Source: Porphyromonas sp. COT-290 OH3588
Lineage (GTDB): Bacteria; Bacteroidota; Bacteroidia; Bacteroidales; Porphyromonadaceae
Length of the DNA stretch: 64,000 nucleotides
Reading direction: 5' to 3'
NCBI RefSeq assembly: GCF_000769075.1
Contig: NZ_JRFC01000014.1
Location: forward strand, 126,023-190,022
The number at the start of each line of letters is the position of its first letter. The stretch's first letter is position 1. Of this stretch, positions 34,337-44,537 are shown piece after piece. The notes under the pieces were generated by a model. That model did no database searches, was not told where the DNA came from, and was given only the letters and a program-made list of their open reading frames with translations. Made by a program: the position numbers and the translations under genes.

Positions 34337-34397
34337 ATTAGTATCATTAGCGATTGGGTAATAGTTGTAGTCTAGGGCCTAACCTAGCGAAACAAAA

Positions 34398-34446
34398 AGG
34401 AGGCTAAGCATAACCCCACTCAAGTGGGATTGATACATAGCCTCCT
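34398..34446 (-). terminator. Terminator after the FadL-like gene
   Basis: Arms AGGAGGCTA (34398-34406) and TAGCCTCCT (34438-34446) enclose a second small hairpin CCCACT..AGTGGG. It lies 19 bases past the stop at 34466, and the minus strand continues with a T-rich stretch. Confidence 0.65.
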
Positions 34447-34465
34447 ATATACTTGGCTCCTCGAG

Positions 34466-36142
34466 CTAGAAGCGATAGTTGAGCGTTACAGCGACCTGAT
34501 TGCGAAGTTGCTCTTCGTCGATACGAGGCACTGGATTGATTGCAGTCTTCTCCCCTTTGTCATTATAGATTCTTTGATCTATGATGAAGGGGAAGGGCTG
34601 TACCATATTGCTCTGTCTGTGATGCATGTATGCTACATCAAGGGTCCAACTAGGAGATAGACGATAGCCAAGACCCAAGGAATACGAGTTAATTGCTCCG
34701 GGCAGTCTATAGTGCACCAAAGTCCCGGGCACGAGAGCCTCTATCTTGGGCACCTCACTTGATAGAGCCGCATCTATCCCCTGTGCCGTAGTGAGGCGGT
34801 AACCACCTCTCAAGGCTAGACGATTGGTTGCATTGACCTCAACCCCTAGACGGAGGGTGTGGCGACCAGAACCGCCAAAGTCCGACTTGATGGCGTCATT
34901 GTCCATCTTATATGTGTCGTCCCCGCCGTCATAGCCCTCGTCATAGACAGCATAGAGGCGTGTACCAGAGAGAGTGGAGTATTCGTAATCGGCACTGAAA
35001 ATGGCACGACGACCTAGCACATAGGCTCCACTAAGGCCGAAACGCCATGGAGTACGTACCCCAAAAGCATTGGCTGCGCTCGTTGGGGTCTTAACATCAA
35101 ATGCTCCCTTCTTGTCGGCAAAAGAGGGGCTAACACCCGTCGCTCGTGACCAATGGTCTATCTTGAGGCTATAGGCCATAGGCGTGTAGACAGAAGCACC
35201 TAGGCGCAGTCCGTCAATTGGCTCAAGGAGCATTCCGAGAGCAAAGCGTACGCCTCCGCCGTGTACATCCATCGTGTTGTCTAGGCTAAGGCCATAGGTA
35301 TCGTTAAACTGCTGGCGCTTGCGGAACCCCTCACTATAAGAGGAGTAGATAGAGTAGTCGAGATCACTAATGGTAAGCACCATACCTAGGCTAAAAAGGC
35401 TAGAAGGACGGAAGCCAAAAGCAATATCATAGTGCGTGAGCGATCCGCTCTCCTCCATTCTCAGCCCTACGCTGCGTGGCCCCTCGTTGAGTAAGCCTCG
35501 ACCGTCTTTGTCGTCGAAAGCAAAAGCCGAGCCGTAGACCTTATCCTTGTCATCGAAGTCTACCCAACCAGCCTCGTGGGCAAGTACACCAATCCAAGGC
35601 GCACGGGAGTTAAATCCCTTGCTCATGATCTCCCCTTTCTCGACGAACGGATCGCCCCCATTGAGCACGGCAGCGGCATAGTCGGCCAGAGAGAAGCCCT
35701 TCTCATGCGATAGGGAACGACTAGCATCAAGAGTTCGGCGCAAGCGCCCCCCATTCTGTATGCCGAAGCCGAAAGTAAAGCTCATACCCGAACCTGTAGT
35801 CCAGCTATTCATGTAGCTCATCTCATCGACCGTGTATAGATTGTTCCGCTCTGAGAAAGTATTCCCTCCCCACATAGAGCGGCCAAGGGCTCCTGTATAT
35901 GCCCCAGTCAAGCTCAGCTTGCTCCCCCTACGGAATAGAGCGATACCCGCTGGGTTTTGATGAACAGAACTGAAATCAGCCCCGACAGCACCTAGAGCTC
36001 CAGAGAGCGCTTGATAGCGGGCAGAGCCACGTGACTCCTGCTGAGCAGCTATGCCTACGGCGAGCGTTTCGCTCTGCCCCCATGCCTGTACCCCACTTGT
36101 TGCAAGCAGAGCGGCCAAACACACACATATTTTCTTGTTCAT
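34466..36142 (-). CDS. OmpP1/FadL-like outer-membrane protein
   Basis: A 558-residue protein with a signal peptide (ICVCLAALLATSGVQAWGQ). The start of the mature part has SARYQALSGALGAVGADFSS and HQNPAGIALFRRG, the pattern of the FadL/OmpP1 hatch in Bacteroidetes. Many amphipathic strands follow and the chain ends QVAVTLNYRF, with the terminal Phe typical for barrel assembly. FadL proteins pass hydrophobic compounds through the outer membrane; the substrate here is unknown. A terminator closes the gene, and it seems monocistronic. Confidence 0.85.
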   Translation of the reverse strand: MNKKICVCLAALLATSGVQAWGQSETLAVGIAAQQESRGSARYQALSGALGAVGADFSSVHQNPAGIALFRRGSKLSLTGAYTGALGRSMWGGNTFSERNNLYTVDEMSYMNSWTTGSGMSFTFGFGIQNGGRLRRTLDASRSLSHEKGFSLADYAAAVLNGGDPFVEKGEIMSKGFNSRAPWIGVLAHEAGWVDFDDKDKVYGSAFAFDDKDGRGLLNEGPRSVGLRMEESGSLTHYDIAFGFRPSSLFSLGMVLTISDLDYSIYSSYSEGFRKRQQFNDTYGLSLDNTMDVHGGGVRFALGMLLEPIDGLRLGASVYTPMAYSLKIDHWSRATGVSPSFADKKGAFDVKTPTSAANAFGVRTPWRFGLSGAYVLGRRAIFSADYEYSTLSGTRLYAVYDEGYDGGDDTYKMDNDAIKSDFGGSGRHTLRLGVEVNATNRLALRGGYRLTTAQGIDAALSSEVPKIEALVPGTLVHYRLPGAINSYSLGLGYRLSPSWTLDVAYMHHRQSNMVQPFPFIIDQRIYNDKGEKTAINPVPRIDEEQLRNQVAVTLNYRF

Positions 36143-36301
36143 TGCTATAATCTTTATATAAAATACCCCCTAGAGCTAAGCCTGCATCAAAAGCCGTACA
36201 CGAATGACCTCTGGCACAGGCTCTGCTTAGGGGGTAAATGTCAATCCAATTCTACTTCAGCCCTTCATATCATCTAGGGACTGCCAAACAACCTCATCAG
36301 C

Positions 36302-37528
36302 TTAGCGACGACTGCGAGTAGAGCGTCCGCTACCAGAAGAAGACGAAGAGCTGTTACTCCTTGAGGAGCTACCGGAGTCGTAGCCTCCACGGCTACTTGA
36401 AGAGGAGCCAGAGTCGTAGCTACGAGCCTGCGAGCGCTCATAGCTGCTGCGAGAGGAGCTGTAACCAGAGTCGCCTTGTGAACTGCTGTAGGTGCTACGG
36501 GCTGAGCCCCGATAGCTGCTACCAGATCGGCTAGAGCCTTGGTACGAGCGGTCGCCACCAGAGTAATACCCCTCCGAGGCCTCAGCCCTTGCTCGAGCAG
36601 AAGAGTAGGAGCCGTAAGAGGTGCGACGAGATGGACGAGAATAGTAGTCGTAGTTGTTGCGTGACGAGCCACTATATCTATTATTGTAGTAGTGCTCGTT
36701 GTAGGCTCGATCTCGACGGCCTTGATAGTAGCCATCGTAATAGCCGCCCCAGCCTCCACCGTAGTAACCGCCATAGTAGCCATTGTAGTAGCCGCCATAA
36801 TAGCCATAGTACCTGTGGTACCAAGGATCGTAGTAGGGCCAGTAGTACCCATAGCGATAGCGGAAGGAGGGATAGCCCCAATTCCATGAAGAGTAACCCC
36901 AATAGGGTCGATAGTAGTAGCCAGACCAAGGACTATTGTAATAGACAGGATCGTACCATGAGTCGTACCAAGGATACCAAGACGAAGCGCCCCAGCCCAT
37001 GGATATATTGACATGTGTAGAGGGTCTGCCATCATGATAGCGATAGTCCGTATCTACATAGACAGAGCTAGGGCTATTAATCACAATGGTACCATCGCCA
37101 TGGAAGCGGGCTAGACGCTCGGAGTATGGCCCATAGACACGCACCTCACTATCACGATTACGACCTCGATTGTCATAGCCACGGCCTCGTTCGTCGTAGC
37201 GCTCACGCAAGTCGTACTGCATCTCCTGCTCGTCTTCTGGGCTGATGCGGCCATTGTAAGCATCAATCTCACGCTCTCGCTGGCGCTTCTTATAAGCTTC
37301 TAGTAGCTTAGCCTGCTCAGCACGTTCACGTTCCAGAGCAGCCTGTCTTTCTCTATAGCGTATCTCCGCCTCAGCTCTTGCTTGAGCCTCACGTTTCTCT
37401 ATATCCTTACGACTGAGGTAGGCATCGTCCAGATACCTATCATCGCTCTGCCCAGATACGCCATGGCTAACCAAAAATGTCCCTGCGGCAAGGAGCAAAA
37501 TTTTCACTAGTTTCATAATCTTCTTCAA
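36302..37528 (-). CDS. Secreted Tyr/Gly/Ser-rich low-complexity protein
   Basis: A 408-residue protein with a signal peptide (KLVKILLLAAGTFLVSHGVSGQ). Residues about 35-115 form a charged helix rich in Arg and Glu (AQARAEAEIRYRERQAALER). A tyrosine-rich middle follows (YRYGYYWPYYDPWYHRYYGY and GGYYNGYYGGYYGGGWGGYY). The last 130 residues are Ser, Gly and Arg rich and end SGRSTRSRR. I do not recognise a catalytic fold. The composition suggests a disordered, perhaps cross-linked or adhesive envelope protein. Long frames on other strands of this region arise from its repetitive codons and are shadows. Confidence 0.8.
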   Translation of the reverse strand: MKKIMKLVKILLLAAGTFLVSHGVSGQSDDRYLDDAYLSRKDIEKREAQARAEAEIRYRERQAALERERAEQAKLLEAYKKRQREREIDAYNGRISPEDEQEMQYDLRERYDERGRGYDNRGRNRDSEVRVYGPYSERLARFHGDGTIVINSPSSVYVDTDYRYHDGRPSTHVNISMGWGASSWYPWYDSWYDPVYYNSPWSGYYYRPYWGYSSWNWGYPSFRYRYGYYWPYYDPWYHRYYGYYGGYYNGYYGGYYGGGWGGYYDGYYQGRRDRAYNEHYYNNRYSGSSRNNYDYYSRPSRRTSYGSYSSARARAEASEGYYSGGDRSYQGSSRSGSSYRGSARSTYSSSQGDSGYSSSRSSYERSQARSYDSGSSSSSRGGYDSGSSSRSNSSSSSSGSGRSTRSRR

Positions 37529-37750
37529 TCAATTAAGTGAAACACCTCTATAATCTCTACGTTATCCGAGGACATTAGTCTAACGCTACAAGCATAAAAC
37601 ATATTGCCTCTAGTGTGTAAAGATACCAATTTTACACATTAAAACAAAACAGACACTCAAAACAATCATTTTGATAGATCTGACTAGAAGATCCAGACAT
37701 TAGCACAGAAGAGAACAAGTGCCCCGATCAATCTGACACAAATAAACAAA

Positions 37751-37780
37751 GGATACGGAAGCTAATGAGCTTCCATACCC
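37751..37780 (-). terminator. Terminator after trkH
   Basis: The minus strand reads GGTATGGAAGCT, loop CATT, AGCTTCCGTATCC, then TTTGTTTATTTG. It lies about 50 bases past the trkH stop. The stretch 37529-37750 holds no supported gene. Confidence 0.6.
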
Positions 37781-37831
37781 TTTTCCGCTCGCATAAGCTA
37801 GGAGCCGCTGTGGTAGCGAAAAGGCTAAGTG

Positions 37832-39283
37832 CTACCTCTTCCAGAAGTGAGGCGTCAGGATACCCAAAACGGTGAAAACCTCTAAGCGCCCTGTAAGCAT
37901 CAAGAAAGCCATCAGATACTTACTGAAGTCGCCAGCAGGGCCTATGGTAGACATATACTCCCCGATGCCGGGACCGGAGTTGCTCGCAGCCGAGCAAGCG
38001 ATACTTAGACTGGAGATAAAGCCGTTGCCGTCGAGCATGAAGAGCAAACTACCCGCAAAGATCAGCATCAGGTAAACCACACAAAAAGCCAAAACTTGAT
38101 GCACCGTACTGATGCTTAGCTGCTTGCCGTTTAGTTTCACAGGAGTAAAGAGATGAGGGTAGATCTGCTTCTTAAACTCGGTATATAGATTTTTCATCAG
38201 CAAGACGAAGCGAGCAACCTTGAGCCCCCCAGAGGTAGAGCCTGCACAGCCGTTGATGAACATAATCTGTAGCCCTAGCATCCAAAAGAAAGGGCGCCAC
38301 TCTGTAATATCGGCAGTAAGGAACCCTGTACTAGACCCCAAGGATATAACTTGGAATAGCGACTTGCGTATTGCCTCCTCGACATCTTGGTAGAAACCCT
38401 GCGAATACAACCAAATGGCCGTGACGATCACGGTAGCACCGATGAAGATATTAAACCATCTAAACTCCTCATCACGCAACAGCTTGAGTGGGCTACCAGC
38501 GAAGGCAAAATAGATAAGCGTAAGATTGAGAGCTCCTATGTACATAAACAAACTGAGCACATACTCAATGTAGACAGAGTCGTATGCTGCGATACCAGCA
38601 TCTCGTGTGGAGTAACCGCCCGTAGAAACACAGCTAAGCGAATGGCACACGGCATCGAATAACCCCATAGGCCCAAGGACAAGGAGCACAATCAGTACCA
38701 GAGTCTCGACTACATAGACGATACACAACCGCTGAGCCACATCGGCGATACGTGGCAAAAAACGTTCGTGCGTGATGCCCGTAGTCTCGGCGTTGAAGAT
38801 TTGGCTCGCTCCGCCACCAAACATCGGCACCAAAGCCACCGTAAAAACGACGATACCAATCCCCCCCTGCCACTGCATTAGGCTACGCATAAACAAAATC
38901 CCATGAGATAGATGCTCTACCCGACTAAAGATTGTAGCGCCAGTGGTGGTAAAGCCTGAAATACACTCTAGGAATGCATCGACAAAACGAGGCGTCGCCC
39001 CACTGAGCATCATCGGAATCGTGGAGAGTAGAGAGAGGAGTAGCCACGTAGAGGTCACGGTAAGCATGCCCTCACGCCTCCCTACTCTCTGGTCTTTGAG
39101 ATCTCTACCCAAACCAAACAACACCCCTCCGACGCCAGCGTATGCCAGTACTCCGATGACGAAAGGCATGATCACCTCGCCGAAATACAAAGAGATACCC
39201 ACGCAGATGAGCATCATCACGCACTGGACAAGACTCATCAGCCCTAGTACTCGAGATATAAATCGGAAGTTGATTGTCTTCAC
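37832..39283 (-). CDS. trkH: Potassium uptake protein TrkH
   Basis: A 483-residue polytopic protein of the TrkH/KtrB family with four pore-loop repeats. Selectivity-filter-like segments are CISGFTTTGATIF, HSLSCVSTGGYSTRDAG, ISLGSSTGFLTADI and CSAASNSGPGIGEYMS. The protein moves K+ through the inner membrane in complex with the NAD-binding subunit TrkA, encoded six bases upstream. Length is as expected. With trkA and dxs it forms a minus-strand operon. Confidence 0.95.
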   Translation of the reverse strand: MKTINFRFISRVLGLMSLVQCVMMLICVGISLYFGEVIMPFVIGVLAYAGVGGVLFGLGRDLKDQRVGRREGMLTVTSTWLLLSLLSTIPMMLSGATPRFVDAFLECISGFTTTGATIFSRVEHLSHGILFMRSLMQWQGGIGIVVFTVALVPMFGGGASQIFNAETTGITHERFLPRIADVAQRLCIVYVVETLVLIVLLVLGPMGLFDAVCHSLSCVSTGGYSTRDAGIAAYDSVYIEYVLSLFMYIGALNLTLIYFAFAGSPLKLLRDEEFRWFNIFIGATVIVTAIWLYSQGFYQDVEEAIRKSLFQVISLGSSTGFLTADITEWRPFFWMLGLQIMFINGCAGSTSGGLKVARFVLLMKNLYTEFKKQIYPHLFTPVKLNGKQLSISTVHQVLAFCVVYLMLIFAGSLLFMLDGNGFISSLSIACSAASNSGPGIGEYMSTIGPAGDFSKYLMAFLMLTGRLEVFTVLGILTPHFWKR

Positions 39284-39289
39284 GGTTGG

Positions 39290-40645
39290 CTAGTTAAAGA
39301 GGCGTTTGAGTTCGTTGAGAGAAACATCGTGGTAGAAAACCATGACGTGGTCGTATGGCTCAATCACCGTATCGCCCCCAATCATTCGAGGCACTCCGTT
39401 GCGCAGCATGCCACCAAGCGTCATGTGGTCTGGCAACTCCAAATCCATGATGCGCTTACCAACCAAAGGCGACTGACGCCCGACGATGAGCTCTGCGACC
39501 TCGGCATTGTTGAGCAGGGAGAGGCAGACTATCGAGCCTGCTTTCTGCCCCAGCAGCATTTGATAGATATACCCCGCTGCAAGCAGTTTTTTGTTGATGA
39601 GCGTACCGATATCTAGGCGATAAGCTAGTGGGATATAGTCGATATTCTCCTCCTTGGCGATCGTCTTATAGACGTTGTAGCGTTTGGCTGCCAGACATGC
39701 CAAGATATTCGTCTCGGAGTTCTGGGTCAGGGCGACGAAGACCTGAGCATCATCGAGCCCTACCTCTCTGAGCAGATCTGGGTTCTGTCCGTCCCCATGG
39801 TAGACCATAACGTTGGGAAACTTATGATCCGAAACCATAATACACTTCTCCTTACTCTTCTCGATGACACAGATGCGAATACTCTCAGGGAGCTTCTTGA
39901 TCGTTTGCATGGCCACTCTGCTGGCCCCCATGATGACCATCTTGCGCACCTTGGGACACTGCTTCCCTGCTAGCCGTCTGATCTCATCAATCTGCCCCAC
40001 CGGACAAGTGAAGAATACCAAGTCATTGGCCTCGATGCGTGTCGAACCCGTAGGAATAATGGTCTGCAAATCTCGTTTGATCGCAACGATGTGGTAAAAC
40101 TTGTCACTCCCCGCTGAAGACTCCTGCTTGAGCTCGTAGAGATGCTTACCCACAATCTCGGCATTGTCCCGCACCTTGACGCCCGCCAGTATCAGAGCGC
40201 CATTAAACAGCTCCACATACTGCCTAGCCCATGGGTTGAGCGTTGTGGAGGCAATCTCATTGGCGGCCAATTCCTCTGGGTAAATCAAGTGGTCGATGCC
40301 GATCGACTCGTAGTGATCTGCATACCTAGGCTCTAGATGGAGGTGCGTATTGACTCGAGCTATCGTCTGCTTGGCACCTAGCATCTTGGCTAGACTACAA
40401 GCCAGCAGGTTGGTCGCTCCGTCTGGCGTTACGCTCACGAATAGATCGGCCCCTACCACACGAGCCTCCTTGAGGTCGTCTAGAATCACGGGGTCGCCCA
40501 CTGTCATCAAGGCTTCTATGTGCGATTTCTTCTCCTCCAAACGCTTCTCGTCAGCGTCCATGAGGACGATATCCTGCTCCTCACTCGCAAGCATCTGGGC
40601 TAGATGAGTACCAACCTCCCCAGCCCCTGCGATCACTATACGCAT
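39290..40645 (-). CDS. trkA: Trk potassium uptake regulator TrkA
   Basis: A 451-residue TrkA with two RCK units. The first begins MRIVIAGAGEVGTHLAQML, a Rossmann NAD-binding motif; the second has VRKMVIMGASRVAMQTIKKL. Each is followed by a TrkA-C domain (LFNGALILAGVKVRDNAEIV and LLNNAEVAELIVGRQSP). It gates TrkH in response to nucleotides. The start is four bases after the dxs stop. Confidence 0.95.
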   Translation of the reverse strand: MRIVIAGAGEVGTHLAQMLASEEQDIVLMDADEKRLEEKKSHIEALMTVGDPVILDDLKEARVVGADLFVSVTPDGATNLLACSLAKMLGAKQTIARVNTHLHLEPRYADHYESIGIDHLIYPEELAANEIASTTLNPWARQYVELFNGALILAGVKVRDNAEIVGKHLYELKQESSAGSDKFYHIVAIKRDLQTIIPTGSTRIEANDLVFFTCPVGQIDEIRRLAGKQCPKVRKMVIMGASRVAMQTIKKLPESIRICVIEKSKEKCIMVSDHKFPNVMVYHGDGQNPDLLREVGLDDAQVFVALTQNSETNILACLAAKRYNVYKTIAKEENIDYIPLAYRLDIGTLINKKLLAAGYIYQMLLGQKAGSIVCLSLLNNAEVAELIVGRQSPLVGKRIMDLELPDHMTLGGMLRNGVPRMIGGDTVIEPYDHVMVFYHDVSLNELKRLFN

Positions 40646-40649
40646 ATCT

Positions 40650-42563
40650 CTAACGATTTATTAGTTGCTCGCCTGCCTCCCTAATAGAAGCATCATCCAA
40701 GCCACAGTCTAGGCGCTGCTGGCTAGGTGTGCCATGGGAGATAAAGCGGTCGGGGATCCCCAACCTTTTGAGCCGAGCTGTATAACCTCTATCCAGTATG
40801 AACTCTGCCACTGCAGAGCCTAGGCCACCACAGATGGAGGCCTCCTCTACCGTCACGACATTGGGGCAACGTGCCAGCAGGTCCTCGAGTAGCTCCTCGT
40901 CAAGGGGTTTGGCGAATACCATATCTATATGCCCTACATCAATCCCCTCGGAGCGCAACTGAGCGACAACCTTAGCTACATTGACGCCAATCGGGCCGAT
41001 AGAGAGATAGGTAAGCAGACTACCTCTCTGCAGCTCTCGCCCCTTGCCAAAGGGAATCTCTTGCATGGGCTGGCGCCAATCGACCATAGAGCCCTGACCT
41101 CGTGGGTAGCGAATAGCTACGCTAATGGGCCAAGTCTTGTAGGCCGAGTACATCTGGTGGCGTAGCTGCGCCTCGTCCATAGGAGAGCAGACAGCTATAT
41201 CTGGGATGCTACGCAGGTATGATAGATCGAACGCACCCTGATGCGTCGCACCATCTTCACCGACTAGACCCGCTCGGTCTAGACAGAAAATTACCTTATT
41301 ACCCTGTAGAGCCACATCGTGTATGAGCTGGTCGTAGGCCCTCTGCATAAATGTCGAGTAGATGTTGCAGAAAGGGATCATGCCCCCCGAAGCCAAACCC
41401 GAGGAGAAAGTAACAGCATGCTCCTCGGCAATACCCACATCGTAGGCTCTCTCGGGGAAGACCTCCATCATCTTATTCATCGAGCAACCTGAGGGCATAG
41501 CAGGTGTGATACCGACAATGCGCTCGTCCATGCGAGCCAGCTCTACGAGTGTCTCGCCGAATACGTCCTGAAACTTGGGGGGCTCTGGCTGGGCTGGTGC
41601 AGCAAGTCGTTGCCCTGTAGCGGGGTCAAACTTACCGGGGGCATGCCAAATCGTAGGGGATTTCTCGGCTGGTTCGTAGCCCTTGCCCTTGACTGTACTA
41701 ATGTGCAGGATCTTGGGGCCTCGCATATTCTTGAGCCCATTGAGCACATGTACCATGCGCAGCACGTCATTGCCATCTACGGGACCGAAGTAGCGAATGC
41801 TAAAGCTATCGAACAGATTATTCTGCCTCGACACGAGGCTCTTGAGCTTATTGTTGAAGCCAAGAATATCTCGTTTGTCTTTCTCCTCGATGAGGCGTAG
41901 CTTCATCAAGCCATGGTAGAAGTCCCGCCTAACACAGTTGTAGGGACGAGAGGTAAGCAGATCTACCATATATTTATTAAGTCCACCGACATTCTTGTCG
42001 ATAGACATATTATTATCGTTGAGTATAATGAGCAGATTGTTGGGAGCGGAGGAGGCATTGTTCAGCCCCTCGAAGGCCATGCCTCCCGTCATCGAGCCAT
42101 CGCCGATGAAGGCTACCACACGCCGACGCTCCCCCTTGCTCTTGGCAGCTACCGCCATACCGAGGGCTGCTGAGATAGAGTTGGAGGCGTGTCCAGCCAC
42201 GAAGGTATCGTACTCACTTTCCTTGGGGCTTGGGAAACCCGATAACCCACCCCATTTGCGTAGCGTGTGGAATTCCCCTCTGCGCCCCGTCAAGAGCTTA
42301 TGAATATAGGCCTGATGCCCCACATCCCAGACAATCTGATCGTACGGAGCATCGAAAACATAGTGCATAGCCACTGTTGCCTCGACAGCTCCTAGATTGG
42401 ACCCCAAGTGCCCGGGATTAACCGACAGAGCCTCCAATAAGTACTGCCTGAGCTCCGCGCAGAGCTTGGGTAAATCTTCTAGGGCAAGCTGCTTGAGATC
42501 GCTAGGGGTATTGATCCTATCGAGCAACGGATAGAGGATTGTCCCCTCGGGGCTATGTTCCAT
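40650..42563 (-). CDS. dxs: 1-deoxy-D-xylulose-5-phosphate synthase
   Basis: A 637-residue Dxs, which joins pyruvate and glyceraldehyde-3-phosphate in the first step of the MEP isoprenoid route. The thiamine diphosphate motif is [20 protein letters not shown] followed by [14 protein letters not shown]. The N-terminal [19 protein letters not shown] and [15 protein letters not shown] are typical, as is the transketolase part [18 protein letters not shown]. It leads the dxs-trkA-trkH operon; a -7 box lies about 155 bases upstream. Confidence 0.96.
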   Translation of the reverse strand: MEHSPEGTILYPLLDRINTPSDLKQLALEDLPKLCAELRQYLLEALSVNPGHLGSNLGAVEATVAMHYVFDAPYDQIVWDVGHQAYIHKLLTGRRGEFHTLRKWGGLSGFPSPKESEYDTFVAGHASNSISAALGMAVAAKSKGERRRVVAFIGDGSMTGGMAFEGLNNASSAPNNLLIILNDNNMSIDKNVGGLNKYMVDLLTSRPYNCVRRDFYHGLMKLRLIEEKDKRDILGFNNKLKSLVSRQNNLFDSFSIRYFGPVDGNDVLRMVHVLNGLKNMRGPKILHISTVKGKGYEPAEKSPTIWHAPGKFDPATGQRLAAPAQPEPPKFQDVFGETLVELARMDERIVGITPAMPSGCSMNKMMEVFPERAYDVGIAEEHAVTFSSGLASGGMIPFCNIYSTFMQRAYDQLIHDVALQGNKVIFCLDRAGLVGEDGATHQGAFDLSYLRSIPDIAVCSPMDEAQLRHQMYSAYKTWPISVAIRYPRGQGSMVDWRQPMQEIPFGKGRELQRGSLLTYLSIGPIGVNVAKVVAQLRSEGIDVGHIDMVFAKPLDEELLEDLLARCPNVVTVEEASICGGLGSAVAEFILDRGYTARLKRLGIPDRFISHGTPSQQRLDCGLDDASIREAGEQLINR

Positions 42564-42718
42564 AAACTTAATCGTTATCGTATAAATCTCACTTCAGATA
42601 TAGCAAGCGCATGGGCGCTGCATCAAAATGTGGTTACTCTAGATCTGCATCGAACGGCTTCTGCGGTCGCATAGGCATCACCCTGACCTCCTACTATATC
42701 ATTCATTAAACACATAAA

Positions 42719-42726
42719 CAAAGGTA
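42719..42726 (-). promoter_or_regulatory. -7 box for the dxs operon
   Basis: The minus strand reads TACCTTTG, a perfect TAnnTTTG box. The leader would be about 150 bases. No clear -33 element is seen. Confidence 0.42.
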
Positions 42727-42818
42727 AGGGTTTCCATATAATATTATGGTGTATCCCCTGCAAAAGCATGAGAGGCCACACCGCAATAATAGGTGTAGCC
42801 CCTCCCTAATATATACAA

Positions 42819-42850
42819 GGCCTCAAAGGAAGAATACAAAGTATGAGGCC
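42819..42850 (-). terminator. Weak terminator after the cytolysin-like gene
   Basis: GGCCTCA (42819-42825) pairs with TGAGGCC (42844-42850) around an 18-base loop, 17 bases past the stop at 42868. No clean T-run follows. Confidence 0.4.
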
Positions 42851-42867
42851 CACACGCATTCGTCTAA

Positions 42868-44460
42868 CTAGAATACTGTGACTTTCTGGTTCTCAAACTC
42901 AAACTTGGCAGTATAAGACTGGTTTACCTTATCCTTCAAGACTAGAGCCTCACCAGTGTTGTTGTCATAGAGGTGATCACTCTTTCTAGACCCCTTGACT
43001 TCGGCTCTCTTGATCAGAGCATCTGCTTCAGGAAACTCAAAAAGCAAATGTTTACCCTTATCTTCTAGATTATTCTTAGGCTTTAACACGAACGTGATTT
43101 TTTCTCCCTCTTCGTAGTTAGAAACCTTGATATCCCCATAGATCCTAGGGTCTGCACCAAATTTTTTGAAGGCAATCTTAACTTCCTCTTGATTCCCACT
43201 CTTATATTCTTTCCTCACAAACACATCATAGGCATTGTAAATATTCTCTCCAAGGCCTGTATGGAATGAGTCATTATTGAAGAAGACATCAAATGAAATG
43301 CGCTTAATAGGCTGCTTTTCTCGCGTGTATCTAGAGTAGATGACCGTCTTGAATGTCTGATTCGTTTCCAGTTCTCTGAGCTTATAAGCGATGGGTACTC
43401 CGAGATTATCCTTACTCCATGTTGCCCCCTCGGCAAGGAAACTCTTAATCATCTGCACATCTACAACGCTCTGACCAGCAAGCTTAGCGCTACCACCGAG
43501 AACACGTCCTCTGATAGAAGATCTCTCCGAGATAGACTTGAAGTTAGCCTCTGCCTCTGCGGTGAAAGAGCCGCCAAGGAAGCTTGTCTGCAGCTTTGCA
43601 TCTAATTCATTCTTAGTTAGGCTAGTTTCAACACCTAGAAGGAGGATACGTCCAACCTTAACCGAAGAGATGTAGAGAGGCTTATTAGTCCCGAAAGCAC
43701 TCTTATAATCGAACTCGCCAGCGAAGAAGTCTGATGGCTTCTGTGGAGTATCCAGATCCATGGTATAGAACACCTGCTGCACTTTCACGAGGAAGTACTT
43801 CTTGTCGGAGCTATAAGAAAAGCCAGCTGTAGCCTTAACAGAAGTAGATGTACCATTATAGCCACCACCGATAGCAATCTTGAGGTGCTGCTCGTCATGT
43901 ACCTCCTCTGATGAGTAAGAGATGTTGGCTGGAGGAGGGTTAAATCCTCTACCAAGCAACTCATTGACACCAGCACGCACAGTAGAGAGCTTAGGATCTG
44001 GTACTACAATGGTAGGATTGGAGCCTGTCAGAGAAACAGAAATGGTAATTGGCTTACGTGGAGCAACCACTGGGCTATAGTCCCCATTAATTACGCTCGT
44101 AGCCTTGATCAGAGCCCCGGGGTAAAAAAGCTCATGATTGTCCGAAAACAGAAGCTGCTCCTCTAGAGCGACTGCTTGTTCATAGTCTTTTCTTTCCCCT
44201 GCAACTGGCAAAATTTCATCTGCTCTGAAAGCTCGTGGCTTCGAAGCATCATACGGACGCTCTGCGAAAGGTTCAATTTGCTTTACGGTTGGGAGATTGG
44301 TCACAAACGTGTTTAGCTGATTGGCATAAGCGGCACTTATATTGCCTTGTTTTTCAGCGCCATTTTGGTTTTTAAGGTTTGGCTCATCTTTGGTCGAACA
44401 CGAATAAACCCCTACTACGAGAGCCACAGCCAAGAAGCCTTTAAATCCTGTGAAATCCAT
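42868..44460 (-). CDS. Cholesterol-dependent-cytolysin-like (CDCL) lipoprotein
   Basis: A 530-residue protein related to thiol-activated cytolysins. Matching blocks, in the CDC order, are LFYPGALIKA (111-120), RKPITISVSL (135-144), VQQVFYTMDLDTPQKPSDFF (227-246), PLYISSVKVGRILLLGVETS (261-280) and VLGGSAKLAG (320-329). These belong to the pore-forming domains 1-3. The undecapeptide of true CDCs (ECTGLAWEWWR) is absent: the only cysteine is Cys21 and the only tryptophan is Trp348. Cys21 follows VGVYS and is a lipidation site; the next residues STKDE could act as a surface-export signal. The last 140 residues replace the cholesterol-binding domain. Bacteroidetes CDC-like proteins are known as antibacterial pore formers; the target here is unknown. 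The gene is AT-richer than dxs. Confidence 0.82.
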   Translation of the reverse strand: MDFTGFKGFLAVALVVGVYSCSTKDEPNLKNQNGAEKQGNISAAYANQLNTFVTNLPTVKQIEPFAERPYDASKPRAFRADEILPVAGERKDYEQAVALEEQLLFSDNHELFYPGALIKATSVINGDYSPVVAPRKPITISVSLTGSNPTIVVPDPKLSTVRAGVNELLGRGFNPPPANISYSSEEVHDEQHLKIAIGGGYNGTSTSVKATAGFSYSSDKKYFLVKVQQVFYTMDLDTPQKPSDFFAGEFDYKSAFGTNKPLYISSVKVGRILLLGVETSLTKNELDAKLQTSFLGGSFTAEAEANFKSISERSSIRGRVLGGSAKLAGQSVVDVQMIKSFLAEGATWSKDNLGVPIAYKLRELETNQTFKTVIYSRYTREKQPIKRISFDVFFNNDSFHTGLGENIYNAYDVFVRKEYKSGNQEEVKIAFKKFGADPRIYGDIKVSNYEEGEKITFVLKPKNNLEDKGKHLLFEFPEADALIKRAEVKGSRKSDHLYDNNTGEALVLKDKVNQSYTAKFEFENQKVTVF

Positions 44461-44529
44461 AAACGTTAAATTAAAATTGATACAACAATGTGAGCGTCAA
44501 ATACGCCCCTTAATTCACTTCTTGGGGTG

Positions 44530-44537
44530 CAAAAGTA
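44530..44537 (-). promoter_or_regulatory. -7 box for the cytolysin-like gene
   Basis: The minus strand reads TACTTTTG, a perfect TAnnTTTG box, about 70 bases before the start. The surrounding DNA (44540-44700) is very AT-rich, as often at acquired genes. Confidence 0.5.

Noticed and set aside
36274..37035. 253-codon minus-strand frame rich in Thr and Ala
   Set aside because: It is a frame-shifted shadow of the repetitive Tyr/Gly/Ser-rich gene, which has the signal peptide and sensible composition.
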